Positions 59,750 to 64,000 of a stretch of DNA of 64,000 bases are shown here, one piece after another (position 1 is the stretch's first letter; each line of letters begins with the position of its first letter). Source of the stretch: Armatimonadota bacterium (lineage in GTDB: Bacteria; Armatimonadota; Zipacnadia; Zipacnadales; UBA11051); the NCBI GenBank assembly GCA_013178155.1, contig JABLXH010000020.1, forward strand, positions 1-64,000, written 5' to 3'. The notes beneath the pieces are model-generated. The model was not told where the DNA came from, ran no database searches, and worked only from the letters and a program-made list of their open reading frames with translations. The translations under genes were made by a program, and so were the position numbers.

Positions 59750-59986
59750 ATGGAGAACGACGCCGCGAAAGCAGCCGCAGCGACTGAGCGCCCCGGCTTC
59801 GCCGCCGATTGCCCGTGCGAGAAGACCGACTGTCCCATCTGGGGTGACTGCGTGGCCTGCGTTCGCGGCCACCGCGAGCATCAGGCGCACCTGCCGGAGT
59901 GCATGCAGCCCATCCTGCGTGGCCTGGTCGAGGAGTTGGCCCGGAAGGTGGAGTACGGCGTGGTGGAGCGGCGGCCAGGGCACTGA
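59750..59986 (+). CDS. Small six-cysteine protein (DUF6485-like)
   Basis: A 78-residue protein with CPCEKTDCPIWGDCVACVRGH, i.e. cysteines at 21, 23, 28, 34 and 37, then HLPEC (Cys51). The C-x-C-x4-C-x5-C-x2-C pattern followed by LPxC resembles short cysteine-rich DUF6485-like proteins that I know only by sequence; assignment is tentative. It probably binds a metal or an iron-sulfur cluster. An N-terminal low-complexity, alanine-rich stretch and a C-terminal helix follow. ATG 59750 has GAGGGAG 5 bases upstream. It follows tkt by 36 bases and may be co-transcribed. No enzymatic role is suggested by the sequence. Confidence 0.65.
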   Translation: MENDAAKAAAATERPGFAADCPCEKTDCPIWGDCVACVRGHREHQAHLPECMQPILRGLVEELARKVEYGVVERRPGH

Positions 59987-60007
59987 GGCGGACGCCGTGC
60001 TGGCTCT

Positions 60008-60087
60008 GGAGGGACCGGCCAGAACCCGGCCCCTCCGCGAGGCAACCTCGAGAGGGCAAGGGTGGGCCGGGCCGGTCCGGCCCCTCC
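60008..60087. repeat. Nested GC-rich hairpins and direct repeat between genes
   Basis: CCGGCCCCTCC occurs at 60026-60036 and again at 60077-60087. The first copy pairs with GGAGGGACCGG at 60008-60018 (one mismatch, 7-base loop), and the second with GGGCCGG at 60064-60070 (7 bp). CGAGG/CCTCG pairs in between. Several of these pairings exclude each other. It could act as an attenuator or terminator before the amidohydrolase gene, or be a dispersed repeat. Confidence 0.45.
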
Positions 60088-60108
60088 GAACGGCGCAAGG
60101 AGATCACC

Positions 60109-60981
60109 ATGTTCTTTGACATGCACCTGCACGCAGTCTGGTTCAGCAATCCCCGGCAGAAAGCGATCACCAACTTCGCGACCGCCGAGGAGCTGCTGAC
60201 ACGCTTCCCGGAGCTGCAGATTGACCGGGGGGTCCTGCTGCCCATCGTGAATCACGAGTGTCTGAACTTCATCCAGAGCAACGAGACGGTGTTGGACATC
60301 TGCGCGGCCCATCCGGGCAGGTTCGTGCCCTTCTGCAACCTGGACCCGCGAATGCACGGCAACCGGCCGGACTACGACTTCACCCCCGTGCTGGAGCACT
60401 ACAAGGGTCTCGGGTGCAAGGGCGTGGGCGAGGTCTGCGCCACACTGCGGTGGGATGACGCCCGAGTGCTGAACATGCTCGGCCATGTGGAGCGGGCCGG
60501 GCTCCCATTGCTGTTTCACCTGGGGTTGGAGAGTGGCACCTATGGTCTGGTGGACGACTTCGGCCTCCCGGGGCTGGAGCTCGTGCTGCAGCGCTTCCCC
60601 CGGCTCAACCTCATCGGCCACTCCATGGCCTTCTGGAGCGCCATCAGCGGTGACGTCACGCCCCAGAACTGGATGGGATACCCGACGGGCCCGGTGACCG
60701 AAGGGGGGCGTCTGCCGGAGCTGCTGCGCCGGTACCCAAACCTGTGGGCCGACATCTCGGCTGGCAGCGGCTATAACGCCATCTCCCGCGACCCGGACTT
60801 CGGCTACGCCTTCCTGGAAGAGTTCCAGGACCGTGTTGTCTACGGCACCGACATCTGCTGGCCGGGGCAGGAAGTTCTGCAGTCGCAGTTTCTCCTGGAT
60901 GGCCTGGCTACCGGCAGGCTGAGCCAGCAAGCTTTTGACAAGATCGCGCGCACCAATGCCGAGGCGCTGCTGGGGGTGTAA
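60109..60981 (+). CDS. Amidohydrolase_2-like TIM-barrel protein (paralogue B)
   Basis: A 290-residue amidohydrolase with MFFDMHLHAVW (HxH), LFHLGLESG and LIGHSMAFW (histidines) and YGTDICWPGQE (aspartate). It is a clear paralogue of the protein at 34928-35803, alignable end to end without large gaps, sharing NETVLDI-like, PFCNLDPR, DFTPVLEHYK and NWMGYPTGPVT. It likely decarboxylates or hydrolyses a small acid. ATG 60109 has AGGAG about 7 bases upstream. The frame extends back to 59899, but that part overlaps the small cysteine-rich gene in another frame. It is followed after 25 bases by a GH38-like hydrolase gene. Confidence 0.85.
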   Translation: MFFDMHLHAVWFSNPRQKAITNFATAEELLTRFPELQIDRGVLLPIVNHECLNFIQSNETVLDICAAHPGRFVPFCNLDPRMHGNRPDYDFTPVLEHYKGLGCKGVGEVCATLRWDDARVLNMLGHVERAGLPLLFHLGLESGTYGLVDDFGLPGLELVLQRFPRLNLIGHSMAFWSAISGDVTPQNWMGYPTGPVTEGGRLPELLRRYPNLWADISAGSGYNAISRDPDFGYAFLEEFQDRVVYGTDICWPGQEVLQSQFLLDGLATGRLSQQAFDKIARTNAEALLGV

Positions 60982-61006
60982 GCGCCACCCAGGGAGGCGA
61001 GGCGCC

Positions 61007-63301
61007 GTGGCCATCAACGAGATCCACATCCTACACCATACCCACGTGGATGTGGGCTACACCGACCTGCAGCCGGTGATCTTCCGCACCCATGTCGAGT
61101 ACCTGGAGCAGGCGCTGGACCTGTGCCGGGAGACCGACGACTACCCCGACGACGCGCGCTTCCGCTGGATCAGCGAGTTCAGTTGGCCGGTGGTAGAGTT
61201 CCTGCGCCGCCGGCCCGAGCGCTCGGAGGAGCTGTTTGCCCGCCTGCGCGAGGGGCGCTGCGAGCTGGCAGGGCTGTTTCTCGACCCGACAGAGCTCATG
61301 GACCGCCGGGCCTTTGAGATGTCGCTGCTGCCGGCTCTGCAGCTCGCCCGCCAGCAGGGCTTCGCCGTAACCACGGCCATGACCACCGACATTCCCGGCC
61401 AGGGCTGGGGACTGGCCGACATCCTGGCCGAGCAGGGCCTGAAGTATCTGAGCGTGTCGCCCAATGCCATGGTCAGCAAGCCGCTGGAGGTGCAGCGCCC
61501 CTTCTGGTGGGTCGGGCCAAAGGGCAAGCGGGTGCTGGTGTGGTTCACCGACTGGCGCAAGGGCTGGTATGGAGAGGGGCATGTCCTGGGATTCCCCCAG
61601 GGCTTTGCCGTGGCCCGCGACAAGGTGCTCGAGTACCTGGAGCTGCTGCACAGCGAGAGTTACCCCTGGGAGGTGCTGGCCCTGCACTTTGGGGCCGACA
61701 ACTACCCGCCGGCGACGGGCCTGGCCGACCTCGTGCGCGCCTGGAATGAGCAGGGAAACCTGCCACGGCTGCGGATCTCCACCAACGCGGAGTTCTTCAG
61801 GCGGCTGCAGGAGTTGCACGGCGACGGCTTCCCGGAGTACCAGTTGGCCTGGCCGGACTGGTGGTCCGAAGGGCTGGGCTCGGCCGCCTACGAGGCGGGA
61901 CTGTCGCGCGAGACACACTGTCGCCTGCTTCGCATCGAGACCCTGCTGTCGCGGCTGGGTGAAAGCCGCGATCTCTGGCCCATCTGGGAGAACCTGCTGC
62001 TCTTTGACGAGCATACCTGGGGCTGCTCGGACATGGCCAGCGAACCCTACTCCTTCGCCAGCCGCGCCAGTTGGGCGTATAAGGCGGCGCACATCTACCG
62101 GGCCCACGACGATGCCCGGCGCCTGGAGGCGGAGCTAGCCGCCGCTGTGGCGGCCAGGCAACCGACCGAGGAAGCGGCGGACTACCGTGACGCCACGGTG
62201 CGGGAGGCCGGGCCGGCCGCGGCCTCGCTGGTCCTGGCTAACCCGCTCGGCGTGGACTGGGCGGGCCCCGTGGAGCTTCCTGGTCTCAGCCCTGGCCACA
62301 ACAGTCTGCAGGGCCCCGACGGCGCTCTGGCGATGGTCCAGCGGTCCGTAGCGACGCCTTTGGCCCCGGCGCGGGCCTGGGCCATGCCGCGGGTAGCGGC
62401 GGGTACGGCAGCGGTCTGGGCCGCCGTCTCCGCCGACATCGAGCCGCGGACTCAGCCCGCCGCGGACCCCCTGGTGCTGCAGAACGACCACTACCTGCTG
62501 CGCTGGGATGAGTCCGGGCGGCTCGTCTCCCTGGTGGACCGCGACACTGAGACCGAACTCATTGACCCGTGGTCGCCGTGGGGCTTTGCCGAGGTCATCC
62601 ATGAGACCATCACCGGCCACCAGGACCGGCGGGCGGTCTGGGAGCGAGGCTACACAGCCATCCCTTACGGCAAGCGCCGCACGGATGCGCCCTTCCGTCG
62701 CGAGGGATCGCTGGCTGCGGCGCGGCTCTTGTCGCGACAGGATGGGGCGCTGTTTGATGCCGTGCTCTGGCAGAGCGCTCTACCCACCGTGCCCTCCCTG
62801 GAGACCGAGATCCGCCTGTGGCGGGGCCTGCGGCGCATTGACGTGGAGGTGCGCCTGGACAAGGAGCCGCGCACAGCCTACGAGAGCCTCTACTGCGCCT
62901 TTCCCGTCAACCTGGACCACCCGCGCGGCTTCATCCACAGCGGCGACGCGGTCTTTGAGGTTGAGCGGCAGCAGCTCCCCGGTACGTGCCGGGACTACTA
63001 CGCGGTCGAGCACTTCGCGGCCCTCCAGGGTGATCAGGGCTGGTCAGTGCTTTGCCCGTTGGAGGCCCCGCTGGTCCAGATGGGGCAGATAACGTTTGGG
63101 CAATGGGCCGACCACCTGCGCCTCACAAGAGGCTGCATCTACTCCTGGCTTTGCAACAACTTCTGGTACACCAACTTCCCCGGCTACCAGCAGGGCCGTC
63201 TGTCTTTCCGGTTCGTCCTGCAGGTGGGTGCCGGAGATCTGGACCTGAGCGCCGCGGAGCAGTTCGCCCGGCAGGTGCGTATGGGGCTGACGGTGGCATA
63301 G
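61007..63301 (+). CDS. GH38-like glycoside hydrolase
   Basis: A 764-residue protein with a GH38-type N-terminal catalytic fold: ILHHTHVDVGYTD (HxHxDxG pattern, residues 9-20), ISEFSWPVVEFLRR, TTDIPGQGWGLADIL (Asp128 is the nucleophile candidate) and LLFDEHTWG (near 334). The middle and C-terminal beta-sandwich domains follow. It differs from the canonical GH38 enzyme at 17360-20263 in the metal motif (HTHVDVG instead of HAHIDMNW), so the substrate may not be mannose. No signal peptide is seen. GTG 61007 is preferred, GGGAGG being 9 bases upstream. It is located between the amidohydrolase paralogue and a CocE-like gene. Confidence 0.82.
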   Translation: MAINEIHILHHTHVDVGYTDLQPVIFRTHVEYLEQALDLCRETDDYPDDARFRWISEFSWPVVEFLRRRPERSEELFARLREGRCELAGLFLDPTELMDRRAFEMSLLPALQLARQQGFAVTTAMTTDIPGQGWGLADILAEQGLKYLSVSPNAMVSKPLEVQRPFWWVGPKGKRVLVWFTDWRKGWYGEGHVLGFPQGFAVARDKVLEYLELLHSESYPWEVLALHFGADNYPPATGLADLVRAWNEQGNLPRLRISTNAEFFRRLQELHGDGFPEYQLAWPDWWSEGLGSAAYEAGLSRETHCRLLRIETLLSRLGESRDLWPIWENLLLFDEHTWGCSDMASEPYSFASRASWAYKAAHIYRAHDDARRLEAELAAAVAARQPTEEAADYRDATVREAGPAAASLVLANPLGVDWAGPVELPGLSPGHNSLQGPDGALAMVQRSVATPLAPARAWAMPRVAAGTAAVWAAVSADIEPRTQPAADPLVLQNDHYLLRWDESGRLVSLVDRDTETELIDPWSPWGFAEVIHETITGHQDRRAVWERGYTAIPYGKRRTDAPFRREGSLAAARLLSRQDGALFDAVLWQSALPTVPSLETEIRLWRGLRRIDVEVRLDKEPRTAYESLYCAFPVNLDHPRGFIHSGDAVFEVERQQLPGTCRDYYAVEHFAALQGDQGWSVLCPLEAPLVQMGQITFGQWADHLRLTRGCIYSWLCNNFWYTNFPGYQQGRLSFRFVLQVGAGDLDLSAAEQFARQVRMGLTVA

Positions 63302-63337
63302 GACAGAACCGCGGGCCACGGGGAGCGAGACACCGAC

Positions 63338-64000
63338 ATGACCAGCTTCGCCCGCGACTGTCGCATCCTGCGCAATGTGCGTGTCCCCATGCGCGACGGC
63401 GTAACCCTCGCCACAACCGTGTACCTGCCCCTGGGCGAGGGCCCATGGCCGGTTGTCCTGGTGCGGACCGCCTACAACCGCGTGCCCATCATCGGCACCG
63501 GCTTCGCCCAGAAGGGCATGGCCTTCGTGAGTCAGGACGTGCGCGGACGGTACGACTCGGAGGGCGCCTGGTACCCGTTCACGGCCGAGGAGCGCGACGG
63601 CTTCGACACCCTGGAGTGGCTGGTCAGCCAGCCCTGGTGCAACGGCCGCGTTGGCATGTTCGGCGACTCCTACCTGGCTGCCACGCAGTTCTACGCTGCC
63701 CTCAGCGGCCATCCGGCGCTGGCCGCTCTCAACCCGCGCTTCATGGCCGGCGACTGCTGGAAGCGGGCCTACTACTGCGACGGGGCTTTCAGCCTCGGCC
63801 TCACGTGGAGCTGGCTGTGCTTCGAGACCTGCGCCCGCACTTCCGAGGCGGCGCTGATGCCGTGCTTCGATGTCAGGGGCATCCTGCAGTCGCTGCCGCT
63901 GCTGACGATAGACGAGGCCTCGGGGGCCGCACCGGTGCGGGAGTACCGCGACTATGTGACGCACTCGCGGTATGGTGAGCTGTGGGACGTGCTCAACGTC
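63338..64000 (+). CDS. CocE/NonD-family hydrolase, 3'-truncated
   Basis: The frame is open to the end of the window, giving 221 residues with no stop. It starts MTSFARDCRILRNVRVPMRDG, continues ATTVYLPLGEG and DVRGRYDSEGAWYPF, and has the serine nucleophile in GMFGDSYLAATQ, the pattern of the X-Pro dipeptidyl-peptidase (S15) and CocE esterase families. The histidine, aspartate and beta-sandwich domain lie beyond the window. It may cleave an ester or acyl bond on glycan-derived compounds. ATG 63338 has GGGGAG about 12 bases upstream, with GAG nearer. It follows the GH38-like gene by 36 bases. Confidence 0.85.
   Translation, partial: MTSFARDCRILRNVRVPMRDGVTLATTVYLPLGEGPWPVVLVRTAYNRVPIIGTGFAQKGMAFVSQDVRGRYDSEGAWYPFTAEERDGFDTLEWLVSQPWCNGRVGMFGDSYLAATQFYAALSGHPALAALNPRFMAGDCWKRAYYCDGAFSLGLTWSWLCFETCARTSEAALMPCFDVRGILQSLPLLTIDEASGAAPVREYRDYVTHSRYGELWDVLNV

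Noticed and set aside
59750-59986. Rubredoxin or ferredoxin assignment for the six-cysteine protein
   Set aside because: The cysteine spacing is not that of rubredoxin (CxxC pairs) or of 4Fe-4S ferredoxin.
59899-60108. N-terminal extension of amidohydrolase paralogue B
   Set aside because: It overlaps the small cysteine-rich gene in another frame and the repeat region, and the family HxH motif begins at ATG 60109.
63052-63978. A 308-codon plus-strand frame across the GH38-like tail and next gene
   Set aside because: It is an alternative frame of the real GH38-like and CocE-like genes; the translation is arginine- and glycine-rich with no motif.
1-64000. tRNA, rRNA, CRISPR, integrase or transposase
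   Set aside because: No cloverleaf-like T-loop, repeat-spacer array or recombinase domain was found on reading; none is claimed.

Overview
The window is a GC-rich bacterial chromosome segment with dense genes and clear GGAGG-type ribosome binding sites. The best taxonomic clue is the prepilin/DUF1559-type protein at 22802-23569, whose N-terminus ([18 protein letters not shown], then AKAREKAR and an H-x-DG-like end) is of a kind common in Armatimonadota and also seen in Planctomycetota. The abundance of large secreted DUF4838, beta-helix, PcRGLX-like and unclassified TIM-barrel proteins fits an uncultured Armatimonadota-like or related (Planctomycetota, Hydrogenedentota) glycan degrader. This placement is inference; no rRNA or tRNA gene was seen.

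Layout. (1) 1-11152, plus strand: a probable operon with a truncated pectate lyase, a DUF4838 protein, a beta-helix protein, a discoidin/TIM-barrel protein, a neutral-ceramidase-like protein, an HSL-type esterase and a Gfo/Idh/MocA oxidoreductase. (2) 11212-22659, minus strand: a six-gene run, in transcription order amidohydrolase, sorbitol-dehydrogenase-like enzyme, GH38 alpha-mannosidase, NPCBM/GH39-like hydrolase, GH-like barrel fused to HEAT repeats, and SAM methyltransferase. (3) 22739-23737: a self-contained prepilin unit with its own consensus promoter and intrinsic terminator. (4) 23879-33785: a PcRGLX-like rhamnogalacturonan lyase and two further giant secreted barrel proteins. (5) 33779-39811: a NodB-like deacetylase, an amidohydrolase, two different URO-D-family proteins on either side of a MarC membrane protein, and a DMT transporter. 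(6) 39985-45703: an apparently exported AMMECR1 protein, a bacterial alpha-2-macroglobulin with an intact thioester motif, and a TlpA-like protein missing the second cysteine. (7) 45713-49648: a 1311-residue cellulase-fold protein. (8) 49871-54593: a lone 55-residue Flp pilin, a dedA-ktrB-ktrA run, a polysaccharide deacetylase and a TM1266-like ACT protein. (9) 54725-59986: aspartase, and a pentose-phosphate cluster (HAD phosphatase, pgl, tkt) with a small six-cysteine protein. (10) 60109-64000: a second amidohydrolase paralogue, a GH38-like hydrolase and a truncated CocE/NonD hydrolase.

Taken together the genes suggest uptake and breakdown of complex plant or host glycans (pectin, rhamnogalacturonan, mannosylated and uronic-acid-containing chains). 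Extracellular lyases and hydrolases cut the polymer. Mannosidases, esterases, amidohydrolases and dehydrogenases process the products. The pentose-phosphate genes could take the sugars into central metabolism. No SusC/D pair, ABC sugar transporter or sugar-specific regulator lies in the window. The most unusual features are the AMMECR1-A2M-degenerate TlpA trio, the solitary Flp pilin, the HEAT-repeat-fused glycosidase, the URO-D pair with different metal-site motifs, and several large intergenic palindromes.
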